The position numbers were made by a program, and so were the translations under genes. The notes under the pieces were generated by a model. It was not told the DNA's origin, did no database searches, and saw only the letters and a list, made by a program, of their open reading frames with translations. This document shows positions 23,891-36,547 of a stretch of 64,000 bases of DNA, piece after piece. Every line of letters begins with the position of its first letter. Positions within the stretch are counted from its first letter, which is position 1. Source of the DNA: Dryococelus australis (lineage: Eukaryota; Arthropoda; Insecta; Phasmatodea; Phasmatidae); NCBI GenBank assembly GCA_029891345.1, contig CM057003.1, positions 12,874,709-12,938,708 on the forward strand, given 5' to 3'.

Positions 23891-25061
23891 TACAGGTATT
23901 TTGTACCAGCAATTACTGCAGCCGTACACACCAAATGAAATCAACATGCGTGAGGAGAACTTTGTAGAATCTCACTTCCTGTTGGCTAATGTGCTCTCCT
24001 CTATTCCTCTTTCAACTTTGTTCTCCCCAAACTTGCTTCATTGACACCCCAACTAGCACCTCGTTAGATGTTTACTGAAACACAACCTCCTTGATGGCGA
24101 AGTCGTTAGCAGAAACGTAGACGCAACAAATAATGGGTACAAGGAAAACATATTACGACGTATAGAATAAAAGTAAAAAGACTTTAGCAATTGCTTTACG
24201 TTGGCTAAAAAGAAACAAGGCAAAAAGGTGGACATAGGAAAGGACATTACTGATGCATAATATTATGTAGAAATAACATATTGCACTGGATGATGTTTCT
24301 ATGGGTGTGTGTGTCCATCGGTGTGTCATAATGTATGTAGATAAGTCATAAGATTAAGAACGTGTTTTTACTGATCCATCAAGACCATACTCCAGTTACT
24401 CTAAGCAATCTTGTAAGCCACACAAATCTTAAGTTAAAAATTTTAAATACAGAAATGTATGAATGTACAGTAAACTAGAACATAAAGAATATGATGACAA
24501 TGACAGCACTATTCCAATAAGAAATCAATAGAACAGCAATTTACAAATTGTTACAGGAAAATTATAATTTTAGTAAATGGTTAGCCATAAAATCATTTCT
24601 TTTTTTAGAAATAATTTTATGGCCACACCATTAAAATAAACAAACCTCTTTAAATTACTCAAACACAGTACAATTATTTTGCATGCTCAAACCTTACAAA
24701 TTTTATTAATATATATGTGCAAGAAGTGGTACGATTTATGCACAAGTAAACATTAAAAACTGAAATAAATACAACATAAGAGCTACTTTTGTCTAACATT
24801 TCACTGGAATCAGGAATAAATCTAATTAAAATATAGGCCTACTTGACAAAGCTTAAGAATGCTGACTTGTTCCATTCCTCTATAGCTTGGCTCGGAGGCG
24901 CCTCAACAGAATGAAAATAAGATAATAAAAATATGAATAAAAGGTCTAAAAGAAATTTAAAAATTAGATGGAAATTATTTGGTGACAGCTATCATTTACT
25001 CTACATTTACATACACCCGCAATTAGGCTACCACTCGGTGGCGAGCTCTCTCAACTCTCCT
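23891..25061. other. AT-rich stretch between MITE copy C and the LINE
   Basis: Short frames only. The last 60-100 bases may be the 3' untranslated end of the LINE, whose exact 3' terminus I could not fix. Confidence 0.35.
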
Positions 25062-27923
25062 TCACCCAACCAACTCCTTTTCCACTCCCTTCCTGAATTT
25101 ACCAACCCCTATCAGATACCAATTCCTCCCTCAACACATTCCACTCCCTCACAGACCTCACTAGCATGGACTGCCTACCCCGCGCCGTTCTCCTCCACAC
25201 CCTCTGAAGCTTCTCACTGTTGTTTCCTCTTCCTCTAAACACCCCCTTATTTAGCTTGCAGTGTAGACCTCCCCATCCGCCCTCTTCATTCACCACCCTG
25301 TACATCCTGACTAACCGTTCAACTTTCCTCCTGTCCTTCAATGAGCTCCACCCCATCTCTTTCATCATCACTGTTGGCTTATAGTTCCCTTCTTCCTCAC
25401 CATCTTGCCCCTGCCTTCTCCACCTACTCTTCACCCATCTTGCTGCCTTTCTCTGCACCTTTTCCAGTTCTCGCACCTCCACATACGGGTCCCATAATGC
25501 TGCAGCATATTCTAACATTGGCCATACCATTGTGTCATACGCCTTCTTCACCTCACAGCTGACTCCATTCAGCACCCTTCCCAGCATACCCAGAGCCCTT
25601 CTTCCCTTTTGCAACCACCCTCTCTACCTGTTTTTTCCACCTGAGGTCTCCCTGCAGTACAATCCCTAGATACTTATATTCTGCTGCTTCTTTTATCTCT
25701 TGTCCCTGCTTATCATCTTCTTACTTATGAACCTCACTACCTTAGTTTTTTTTTACATTTATCTTCATTTTATTTTTTTCCGGTCCACAACCATATCTTA
25801 TCAATGTCCACCTGCAAATTTCCGCCCCCCCTCTCCCACCTCCGCATATACAACACAATTGTCTGCAAACAATCTGATTTTTCCCCTAATCCACAAACCA
25901 ATGTCATTTACCATTATGGTAAATAACAAAGGACCCAGCACGCTTCCCTGTGGTACCCCTGACATAACCTCCTCTTCCTCCAATATTGCCTCCCCCACTT
26001 TCACCCTCTGCCTTCGCCCCCTGAGAAAGTCCTCTATCCATTCCACTACCCTCCTGTCTTGTATCAGAGCCTCCACTTTCCTCTTCAATGTCCCACGGGG
26101 CACCTTATCAAATGCCTTCTCAAAACCTATGAAGCAGGCATCCACCTGCTTCCCCTCGTCAACTACCTGCACCAGATCCTCTAATAACCCAGCCAGCTGT
26201 GTCTCACACGAGTATCCCCTCCTGAAACCATGCTGGGACTCCTCCAACCAATTCCTATTGTTCATATCCCTCACCACATACTGCACCACCAGACTCTCCA
26301 TTACTTTTCCTGTACGTCATGTAAGACTCACCGGTCTGTAGCTGCCAGGCCTCCCTCTATCCTCTCCCTGCTTGTGTATAGGTATCACCATAGCATCCTT
26401 CCAATCTTGTGGTAACTTACCCTCTCCTAAGGATGTTTTAAACAGCACTTCTAAATATTTCGCCAACTCCTTGCCACCAAACGTTAGTGCTGAATTTCCT
26501 ATCCCATCTGGTCCCTCTGCCTTACTGCTCTCCAAACCCCTAATTTCCTTTTCTATCTCCCACTCCCTCATCTTAAACTCACTAAACACTCCCCAAACCC
26601 TGTTTACTCCCCTATTCCAACCCTCTTTTGCCTCAAACACTGACAAGTACTGTCCTTGCAGCATCTCCAATTTTTCTTGGTCATTTGTCGCATGCCAACC
26701 ATCCCTTCCTGTTAGCAGAGGGATCCCTTCCTCTCCTCCCCTTAACAGCCTAACTTACCTAAACAATTCCCCCCATTCCTTGCCTTTTCCTTCTTCCACC
26801 ATGTTCCCCAGAAATACATTCTTTGCCTGTTTGATCTTCCTTTCAAGCTCCCTACCCATTTGTTTCATCATTTCTTTAGATCTTATCATCCTTTCATTTC
26901 TCCACTTGGCATGTAATTTTCTGCACTTCATTTTCAAAATCTCCTGTCCATAATATGGGGGATCTCCCCAGTCCATAACCTTTTCATTGGCACAAATTTC
27001 TCTAACATAACCTCCATTAATCTTCTAAACTCCCTCCACAACCCCTCTACACCCTCCTCGATAGACCATTTCTTAAAACTGTCTCTCAGGAATAATTCTG
27101 CCCCCTTCTTGTCTCTTCTCCTATACTGCCACACCAACCTTTCTGCCATTTGCACTTTCCTCATCCTGCCAATCCCAATTTCCACAACTGGGATATGATG
27201 GTCGCTTATACCATCCAATACTATAGCACCAACTACAGCATTCCTAGGTCTGACCAACACCATATCCAGCATTGACCCAACACCCTCCTCATTCCATCTC
27301 GTAGGTGTTTCTACTACCTGGACTAATCCTCTGTTGTCTAACTGTGCTGCCATTCTCTGCATCATGCTACCCATTCCTTCTGCACCCTCTACCTATCTCA
27401 CCCCTGGCATACTCAAATCCTCTGCTACAACAACCCACTGCCTGTCCTTTAGTCTATCGACTCTCTCCTTGATCATCTCAATTGTCTGCCATCCCTGTCC
27501 TGGTGGTCTATACGCTGCCAGCAAAGTAATACTCCTATTACTACTACCACTCAATTTAATTTCCATTACCTCGACATCCTCACTAACCCATTCTACCGCC
27601 CCATTTAGCCCTTTCCTTACACACACACCCATTATTCCTCCTCCTCTCCCATTACTGTCTCTTCTGAAGATGATGAACTTATCCTGCCTACACTCAACGT
27701 CCAATACTTCCTCAGTCAGCCAAGTCTCCACAGCTACCACTATATCCACCCTATATCCTTCAACCTTTCCCCAGAAGCCCTCCAGCTTGTTGTACATACT
27801 GCTACAGTTCACCAACATTATCTTTATACTAGTACTCTGCTTTACCATCCTACATTGCTTACCTCCTATCTCCACCCCTGTGGCCTCATCAATGCTATCC
27901 TCTCCATTTCTCTCCCCTTCCAT
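25062..27923 (-). pseudogene. LINE ORF2: AP endonuclease and reverse transcriptase (broken)
   Basis: The endonuclease part (27840-27150) shows VNCSSMYNKLEGF, VAVETWL, RGGGI, AAYRPPGQG and ISDHHIPV; the usual GDFN block is degraded to AEDLS. The reverse transcriptase shows AEGPDGIGN and VIPIHKQG, SYRPVSLT, SQHGFRRGYSCETQL, motif A CFIGFEKAFDKVP, motif B SGVPQGSVLGPLLF and motif C LFADNCVVY. Motif A has Gly for the catalytic Asp, and motif C has Asn for the second Asp. The C-terminal region (25614-25062) ends in the CR1-like SVREWNVL block and, after a frameshift, GKFRKGVEKELVG. ORF2 would nick target DNA and copy the RNA there. Multiple stops and frameshifts are present. Confidence 0.85.
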
Positions 27924-27944
27924 TTCCTTGCTTCTAACTGATTG

Positions 27945-29438
27945 CTATTTCAACAACTGCTGCTCTGCCCTGACCCTCTCCATGCAGCCAGCTACTTCTC
28001 TACCTAGCAGGTCACCTAGAATCCTCTTTCCCTGCTCTGTTAGGTGAACCTGGTCCCTCCCTACACTTTCCCAGCCTATCTATTTCCTGCTATCTATAAA
28101 CATAGCCCCCAAATCCCTACATACCCTTTCATATACCTCACTCGCAGCCACTGCCTTACTATAGGATACTCATTTCCTAACCAGCATGCCACTAACTACT
28201 GCCCTAGCTCCTAGGAACTTCTCCCGCACTTTCCTCAGCAATCCCCTGAGGTCCCGCTCTACCTCCTGCCCCACCTCCCTATGAGCCTGGGCATTTGCCC
28301 CTACATGAATGAGAATGACCTTTGCTACCCTGCTACCTTTCATACCACTAACCCTTTCCTCCAAATCCCTAGTATTTGCCCCCCCCCCCCTCCAAAAGCT
28401 GCTTTATATGTAATTTCCTTCCTGATATTCCTCAGCTCCACCCCCTTTACAATAGAGCTGCCTAGAAAAACTACCTCTGGCTCCCTTCCTAGAACCTGTT
28501 CCTGCTTTGTGGTTCTTCCACCCACCTGCCTACCCTTGTCTCCAACCTCCTGCAGAACCCTTGTTTCCCTCCTTTTGGCCAGCCCTCCTCTCTCCCCTCT
28601 GGCCCTGAACTGTTTACTTTCTCCTGCTTGCTGGTCTTTGCTAATCGAACACTTGCAAGCCTCAGCATACTGCTTCCTACCTTCTACCACTGCCTGTTCC
28701 CTGCTTTCTGTTTCCCATTCCTCTATTCCTGATTGCTTCCTGCCTACTACTATCACCTTATCCCTTGCTACTATTTCTTGCTCCTCTAACCTTATTTGCT
28801 GTCTTATGTATCCTACTGCCTTATCCCTTTCTACTGCCTCCAACTCCTCTATCCTCCTCCTTAATCTTACCACCTCTATCTCTGCCTTTCCTTCTGCAGC
28901 CCTACTTGCATACTGCCTAATTCTTCCTCTCTACTCAGCTTTTACTCCTGTGGATTGGCCCTCATCTTCCTTAGCACCCCCTTTACATCTTCCAACTCCT
29001 CCTCTAAATTATCCAACCTCATTTCTACTCTAATCTTTCCCATCTCATTCCTGACCTTTTCCTCTGTCCTCTCAATCCTATGCATCATTTCCCTCTCTTT
29101 CCTGCTCATCAAATCTACCATCTCCCCTTTCCACCTCTCCTCAGCCACTTCCATCCTTGGCACTGGCACATCCTCTACAAAGCTTCCCCTCAGCATATCC
29201 CAAATCCAGTTTCCACCTTCTCCACTTATTTGCGTTTCCTTCTCTACCCTCAATTTGTTCCCTACCACTGCCACTAAACCCTTTCCCTCAACACATTCCT
29301 CACACTTCCACTCAGTGATCGCAGTTCCTCCTCCCTGATCCCTATACAGCCAACATGGTACCAGCCTCCATACTGCACACCACTATCTAACCTTCTCCAC
29401 ACCTTTCCACAGCCCCTACACTTACACCTCCCTACCAT
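27945..29438 (-). pseudogene. LINE ORF1: PHD-like finger, coiled coil, SGNH esterase (broken)
   Basis: Reading from the ATG at 29436-29438, the protein starts MVGRCKCRGCGK, and WYHVGCIGI then WKCEEC follow after a frameshift; this is a PHD-type zinc-finger pattern with one Cys replaced by Tyr (VQYGGW). A charged Glu/Arg-rich coiled-coil region covers about 29200-28650. The esterase part shows block I VVFLGSSIVKG (nucleophile Ser), the LIHVGANAQ block, and the terminal RDQVHLTEQGKRILG with the Asp-x-x-His pair. A C-run at 28380-28391 marks a frameshift inside the esterase. The frame closes at TAG 27945-27947. In CR1-group elements ORF1 binds RNA or membrane/lipid partners; its exact role is unsettled. 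Confidence 0.75.
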
Positions 29439-29650
29439 TTTTTTTTTTACCCTCTCTTAAAAAAAAATTCACTAACTTAAAACTAAAACTACTCTCCCTT
29501 ATAAAATACACCAAGTACCTACATATACACACACTTTTTTAACTAGCCTAATTTACACCATACACCCTTTACCCTTGTACAATAACAAAGGCCTCGGCCT
29601 CGTACACACAATCGGACACTACTCCCTCCTTATAACTATTTACCACATAA

Positions 29651-32600
29651 AACACTAATCTTAACTGTAATTATAACTCAAACTATTACTCCACCTACAT
29701 TTAAACCTGTTGAATTTCCAGTACAGTATTTTATTTTTAAAAACACTTTTAATAGCAATATTTTATTAAATTTTTTGTAAATCTTGGTTGCATGTATTGC
29801 TTTAAGAACTTTTAAAAATTTCTTTAAATACGGGAACAAACATCCCTGTCCCCTACCCTCACTGCTATACGGTCACTGTTCTTAATTTAGTATATTCACA
29901 GACCTTTTATAAATGTAATTATTATGTACAAAATTTATAAATAGTTTTCAAAAATAAATAAATAATTTTAACATCGTTAGTAATTCGTACTTCACTGACA
30001 CTCATTCGATAGCTTGGTTAGAATTACGGCGAGTGCATCAACGATATGACATAGTATTTGATGTAGCTGACGAGTACAAATTCCCCACGAAAAATGTCAA
30101 ATTGGGTCAATATGACAACACAAACTCAAAAATGACGTCACACACCTGACGCCTTGACCCAAAAAATACAAATCGACAATTATATCTTCAGTACTGCCAG
30201 AAAGTAATCTACTTCCTGCATAGAGAATACTTAAGGGCCGTTATTATAAACGCTTTTTGAATTTCAATCAGTCTCCCTCTGCCAAAACGATGTTTTTGTT
30301 TATTAAAGTCCTCTTCCGGAGGACGGTTTAACGCAGCAAACAACAGTCCTCCGCCTTTCTGGTGACCAGCCAGAAGTCAAACATTATCCAGACGCGTCAA
30401 AATGTTACACGATCTAGACTAAGTTAGGTGACTAAATATAGCTCTAGAAGAATTTAGGTGGCTTAAAGATGTAAAAATTAATTTTTCTTATGATATTAAA
30501 GATTTCAATCTGAATGGGACTGTATATTCACACATTCATGTTAAGGGAATGAATTTATGGAACTGGTACACTACAAATACGATTATATATTATTTTTTTT
30601 TCGGTTTATTTAACAACTATTACTTGTAATACATATACAAAGGGAATAGTTACATTTTACTCAAGAGATGACGATAAAGTTAATACATTATATTCAAAAA
30701 TTGAGATTGTTATTTGTAGTAGTATGTAAATGTAAATTATTTAAATGTATACACAATGCTGGAAGGATAGCATCCCAAAGGGCTAACCTGTCATCCGTCA
30801 CAAGGGAGCTTGTCAGCCACAGAGGCTAAGGTTGTAGGCGAGAAGGCAGCGACTCGGCATCACCGGCTTTGCGATGTCGGGCGCGGACGACAGGGTATCG
30901 GTGGGAAGAAGCACCGGCGAAAGATAAAGCCGGATTCACATGTACACCGATCACCCCAAACAGACAAGGGCAGGCAGAACCAATCGTTATTCACATTTTA
31001 TCAAATTTTCTGGGTAGCCATTTTGCTGTTGAATTCGTGATTTGTAACGCCAAGATTCTAAAACAAATTACAGATTACAAACTAGCTGCTGTCGTATTTC
31101 TGCTCGAGTTTATTAATTCCATTACAAAGCGACTTATTAACTAAATTGCTTTTCAAGAGATGGCAATTTTATCTCTACATTCATAAAAATTTTTACAGAC
31201 GCCTGTAGGATGGTGTAAAAGATTGAAATAGGTTTTCAGGGGCGGTGAAAGTGAGGTCTGGATATTGGTTACCCGGTGTCGCCAGACGTCGGTGAGGCGA
31301 CGTCAAAGTGAAGGTCGGCTTCCTCGATCTCGGGGTTGCAGGCCGTCCACCCGGACCAAATCTCCTGCCAATGATGAGTGGTGATTGTTAAGCGATAGCC
31401 AGTAGGCCGACTAAACACCATTGTTGATGGAGAAATGCCTAACTCTTAACCCTCGCATACGTGGGCTGTAAGGACTTCCCTCACGCCCATGCAGATCGGA
31501 ACAAGACTGGTTACACTGAAAATTAGAACTTATATATTAATTGAGTGGGTATTATCAGGGCCCGTTTCCTTAAATGCATGATGCGATCATAAATAAACAA
31601 CTGACTTAAAACCCATTATTTATTACATTTACCATTACAAACCCTTCTCTACGGGAACTTTACACTAAACACTCTCGGCTATTAGGACCGGCCATGCATT
31701 GAAACAGAAAAGCGTTTTTTGACATTTAAAACATTACATCAGACATTAGGCTTCCCAGGGCAATGCTAATCCATTGGACAGTGGAGGTGGCTTTCCGGAC
31801 GACTAGATAAGAAAAATGTTCTAGATGAGTTAAGTCTATTGTAGTTAGATGTCCACTTACAAAATGACGATGGTTGCCCGGCATGTGCGGGAAGATTCTG
31901 GAGCCTACCGCAAGCACTCCAACTCCCTGACTTGCTGTAAGCTGACTGACTTCCCTCTCGGCGAAGCGGGCTCGCCTAGTTTTACTTACTCATGCATCGA
32001 GATGGGAATACGTTATGGCTTTATGACTTGCAAAAAATAAAATAATGATATGTTAATAAATAAAGAGACCTCTTGAAAATTCTATAAAAACACTTGCAAC
32101 ATAAAACCCTGGTGAAATTATATGAACAAAGAACTTGGAAAAAAAAATGAAAAATAATTATACATTACAAATATTAATACTTAACCTCATCATACATAAT
32201 GGCATCAGGTGATGCCAAAACCCGCCATTTTACATCACTGGGACGCTACTCCCTCAGCGCGGGGGTAGATCGGTCCCTTGTGAGGGACCTTGGCCACCCA
32301 GTTGGTTATCAATTAGTTTGCGGAGGCGAGGAGAAGCTAACCCCCGCCCCCCTCCGCACCCATCAAAATTACTTCAAGCTGCCAAGCAACATTATTGTAC
32401 AGGATTCCCAGGGTAGCGCCTGGGAGCTGTTTCCATGACTGATATTTTACTCTCTTTTTCCCTGCCTGTACGGGATAAAAGAGAGTGGAGAAGTTAATTG
32501 ATTTTATCAGCGCGGAATTTTAAAGTTCAGGACTTGTGAAGTACTGTCACGAGCTCCCTGTGAGAGAGCTAGCGACAGTTTGGTATAAAAAGCGGAGGTT

Positions 32601-33110
32601 AATAGCCAAATGAAGTTAAATATTCGATAAAAGTAGCTTTCCCATGACTGGAGTGGCAAGGGTTTATATAATTAAATTAATTTAATTAAATTAATTAAAT
32701 ATATATTGAAGTGGTGAATTTAAGATTCGCGAAAATTTAAATCAGTGTTATTGGTTGAGTTTTTGTAATTACTTCATTTGTCATATGTTATATTCAATTA
32801 AATAATCTAATTGTTGTGTGAGTGCATGTCTGAATGTACCGTGATGAGCGTCTAAAAGTTAGGTAAAACATGTTAACTCGGGGAAGTCCGAGAGCGATAT
32901 GGCTGGCGTGATGCTAGCGCCAAACGGTCCTGCGACAAGGTAGTTGTTTGTCCCGGACCGATCGGAAAACTCCGGCCAGTTTCGGGGCCATTTTTCTGTG
33001 AAATCGAGCTGTATTATTGCGTTTAATTTCGCTCGTCATAGTGAGTAATGTAAATGTTAAGTGTTTCAGAGTCGCTCCAGTTCAGAGTAGGGGAACTTGG
33101 CATATACGGG
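29651..33110. other. Long non-coding stretch with unclassified GC-richer blocks
   Basis: AT-rich with several repeat-looking GC-rich blocks: 30780-30960, 31200-31510, 31870-31990, 32200-32450 and 32880-33000. None gives a recognised domain. A TATA-like TATAAAAAG lies at 32584-32592 (plus strand) behind a short inverted pair around GACAGT, and 32665-32710 is an AT palindrome built of AATTAAATT units. The blocks may be ends of retroelements, but I could not match them to one another. Confidence 0.25.
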
Positions 33111-33123
33111 TCTAGTTGACAGG

Positions 33124-33998
33124 CTAGGGGGCCGCAAATGACGCCATGGCTTCGAGAAGTAGCCAGGTTCTCTCATGTTTTTCAGTGGTGTTGCGGAGTT
33201 TTTGTATGTAGGGGTAGAAATGAGCCATGAGCGAGGCGAAGTCGCATGCTCTAAGGAATTCCATGAGTTCGTGTAAATCCCGCATTACGTTTCGCATTTC
33301 TCCCGGCGAATTTCGCTGGCGAGGGCGGGACTGCAGTTGTGTGTTTGGCATCGCAGGGGTGTCAAGAGTGGGAGCTGGTATGTGAATATTCGCAGAGAGT
33401 GCCTGCGAATACGTTTTGCCAGGCTGTAATGTCCTGACTGGAAACCTGGACGGGGCAGGAGGTTGTTTTGCGGTTTTTGTCGCGATTTTCGTAGCGGCAG
33501 CAGTAGTTCTTTTCTGCACCAAGTCCAGGAACTTGGGGCAGGCTTTTGATAGGGCTGTGTGTTCGCCTGCGCAGTTACTGCATGTAGGCTTGGAGTTGTT
33601 TTTGATTGTTGCGCAAGCACTCTCGGGGTGAGGGCCGGCGCAGTGAGGGCATTTCGTCGGCATGGAACAATGATTTTTTGTGTGTCCTAAAGCTAGACAG
33701 TTTCGGCATTGTGCCACGTCTGTCGGCCGTTTCTGGTATTAGCGGGGATGAACTATTGTCATGTTTATCCTCGTGACAGAGTGCAGAGGAGGGAGAGAAG
33801 TGTTCTGCGCCGCCGTGATGCAGAAAAAACGTTGCGGCTCCAACGTGAATTTCGTGGGGTCTGTTTCATCTTGGATACGTTTTTTAAATTGATAAATGTG
33901 CTGGATTGAGTATCCAGCACATTCCAGGTCCGACTTGATGTCCGCAATGTCGGTTGTGGTGTGGAGGTCAAAAACGACTTTCTCCCACACACAGACAC
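33124..33998 (-). pseudogene. Jockey-type LINE ORF1 (gag-like) fragment with three zinc knuckles
   Basis: The minus-strand sequence gives the pre-knuckle domain (VVFDLHTTTDIADIKSDLEC), then CRNCLALGHTKNHC, CPHCAGPHPESAC and CSNCAGEHTALSKAC, three CCHC knuckles of the CX2CX4HX4C, CX2CX3HX4C and CX2CX3HX6C types, as in jockey-clade ORF1 proteins that package element RNA. A Pro/Ala-rich tail follows and the frame ends ASFAAP before the stop. A stop at about 33739 separates the two halves. The N-terminus is missing (junction about 33998), and no endonuclease/reverse transcriptase ORF2 follows downstream on the minus strand, so this is a piece of an element. Confidence 0.75.
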
Positions 33999-34478
33999 AC
34001 AGGTGATGCCAAAAGGCTTTTAATTAATAAAATATATTATATCTGTTGAATTTTTTTCACAAAAGCTTGACGAATCAAATGATGCCATCTTTGGTTATTA
34101 ATACGCATGGTAGAGGTCAGGGCAAAATTTTTGTTTCTATTATAATTATATTTCTTGTATGTTGCATGGCTGCTGTTATTAATTAGTGTTGCTGATTTCG
34201 CAGAACTATTTTTATTTTCTACTAATGTCGTAAGTGGTAAGTAAAATATACTACTCTTTCACTATATCTTTAGCAAAAAGATTAATGAATAAATAAACCA
34301 AATTTAATTGTAATATATTACTCAAAAGTAAGCAAATGTATTATAAGGCAGTGTTATAGAGCATAATTGATGACAGTTTCTACTTGTGAAATTGCCCTGA
34401 ACATTTAGGCCTCTTACTAATCGAGAAGAGCTTCTGGAAGTACTATTTAGATCTGCCTTGAATTAAGAGCTCAGTTAT

Positions 34479-35014
34479 TTGGATGACAGCGATGAAGAAC
34501 GTGATATCTTTACACTGCAAGATTCTTTCTTGGTAAAGAAGCAGATAGCTGATAATTGCGAGGGAAAAAAGGTAGAATTGGGACATTCCAATGAAAAACC
34601 AGCCAATAGAGTGAGCAACACACTTTGGTGGGAAATTTACACAGTACACAGCCAGCAATACAGACTGATAATAACTATGCACATCAGCTTAACCAATGCA
34701 CTAAAAATTTTATTCAGCCATCAACCTCTTTCAAAACTCGCAGCACGACAAAGGTTCGCAGCAGGCCCGAAATTTAGATAGCCTACCAAATAGAGATATA
34801 AAAATTCGTGCCGAAAAAGAGAGTCCTGAACAGTGGGATGACGGAAAGGAAAATAAATTCTCAGGAAAACCCTCCACAGTTTTCAGGAACAACACCTAGT
34901 GGTAATGACCCGATAGATTTTTTATGCTCTATATTTCCTGATTTTTTGTTTGAACTTATTGCAATAGAGTCAAATAGGTATGCCATTAGGCGGAAGGACA
35001 CAAACGAGGCCTAG
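34479..35014 (+). pseudogene. piggyBac-type transposase N-terminal fragment
   Basis: The segment 34850-35000 reads QFSGTTPSGNDPIDFL then FPDFLFELIAIESNRYAI, the entry to the DDE_Tnp_1_7 (piggyBac) domain, where a PIDFF...ll.lIv.eTNrYA pattern is usual. An acidic stretch LDDSDEERD (about 34470) fits the acidic N-terminus of these proteins. Stops lie between the parts, and nothing of the catalytic core follows, so it is a truncated relic. Flanking TTAA target sites and terminal repeats were not established. Confidence 0.5.
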
Positions 35015-36547
35015 TAGTAACTGAACTTGTGAGTCCAGGGGGCTAAGTAGAACAGTATTTGTTACAAGTATTAAAATATATATTGATTGTTTTATTTCCT
35101 TCTGTTTTAGTGCATTGGTAACCTGGTACAATGGTAATATGTATGTTTAATTATTAGAATGTTGCAAATAAAGGCGATGCAATTTGCAACAGAAAGTAGT
35201 GCCGCTTTGGCACGTGGGTAAGCCAACCTAAGACCATGCGTCAGACAAAGAGTTTAGTAAGCGAGTAGCATCTAACAGGCTTCAATTTTTGATCTAGAAA
35301 TTCTCTGTAATAGACTGTAATTACTTGCAGCCTTCTTTTCTTTTCACCACCTGGTAAAACACTTCATCTTCGCATGGGATTTGCATTGTCAGGGGAAGTT
35401 TAAGTTTGCTTAATAACACGTTGTAAGACGCAAGACACTTTTACAGTTTTATTGTAGTGACCGGTTAAGGCCAGCAAGGTGATGGTAAGGTAGTGGAGCA
35501 ATAGGCGTGGTTTTAAGGTTGGGAGCGGGACAACTGATGTTCCGAAGTTTTCTCACCAAAACGTTTACTGATAGATTTGTGGACGCCAGGTATTACAGTG
35601 GCAATACCAACTATCTGCAGTAGAGCAGGCTCCTCTCCCCCGGGTCGTGTGCAGATGGCCAATTGATGGTGTCCTCCTAGTGCTCCAACCGTCGTAATGA
35701 AATAAAATATGTCACCTGTACTGTGTGTTATGCGCAGGCAGATCTCCGGGCGGCACACACACCTATGTTTAAGTATACACAGATAAAAAAACTGAAATAT
35801 ATGTTAAAATGCTTGCACAATACATTTAAATGAATAGGCGGGATAGGTGGGGGCCCACTCCCCTATAGTCCTTAGGCGGCCCAAATGAAGACACAAACAC
35901 TTCACATAAGTTAATTGGGTTTTATTTAACATGCTCCTCCAGGAAGTAAACTTACACGTTGCGCATGGCTTAACCTGCCGGCAAGGTAATACTGATTACA
36001 AAAAAGGCACTGATTACCATAAGTCTTCAATGCTATTCAGGCGAAGGTGAGTAGCAGAAAAGACTTGGGCGGCTAAAAATTAAACAATATGTAGCAGTAT
36101 ATGATTGTTTATAAAATGCTGATGTGCCGCCCAAGCACGCGAAAAACGACCCTGTTGGTCAGCACATTTGACTCCTCAAAACACAGTGGTATGACTAAAC
36201 TCTCCCTCGCGTTGTGCTAGCCAGGTTGGCGGGCAAGCAGGCCACGCGAACTACTTTCTTACACTTCAATCTCTTACAAATACATATACACATTGATAAC
36301 AAATTCATAATTCCTGCGTAAACAATTCTACAAGACACAAAAACCCATTAATAAATGTAATATACTGGATGAGGTGAGAAGGGGATGGAACACATGAAGA
36401 ATGAAAACAAAGGAAAAACAAGTGTTACACTTAAGCCTGTAGGGGGACTTAAAACGTAATAGGGCCATTCTTCTATATGTTTCTTTGTGTGGTGTCTGAG
36501 CATACTGTAATTAACACTTAATAGCACTTTTCCTGAGTTTGCAGGAT
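35015..36547. other. Unclassified stretch downstream of the minus-strand gypsy relic
   Basis: May hold the 3' untranslated region and long terminal repeat of the minus-strand Ty3/gypsy relic, but I found no second copy of any part to prove a repeat. GC-richer blocks lie at 35470-35750 and 35830-36240. No gene recognised. Confidence 0.25.

Larger units (their letters stand above)
25062..29650 (-). mobile_element. CR1-like non-LTR retrotransposon (LINE), near full length, inactive
   Basis: Minus-strand element with a 5' leader (about 29440-29650), ORF1 (27945-29438) and ORF2 (25062-27923). ORF1 carries a PHD-like zinc finger, coiled coil and SGNH esterase; ORF2 carries an AP-type endonuclease and reverse transcriptase. 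This domain set is typical of CR1/L2-group LINEs. Many stops and frameshifts and two lost catalytic aspartates show that it cannot move. The strand is strongly purine-rich in the sense direction and GC-richer than the flanks. A 77-base tail fragment of the same family lies at 63744-63820. Confidence 0.85.

Noticed and set aside
25700-29338. Plus-strand frames up to 250 residues, rich in Ser/Pro/Leu, across the LINE
   Set aside because: They are the pyrimidine-rich complement of the purine-rich LINE strand; the minus strand carries the real domains.
30235-30420. AGGGCCGTTATTATAAACGC as a possible MITE end
   Set aside because: No inverted partner or target duplication was found nearby.
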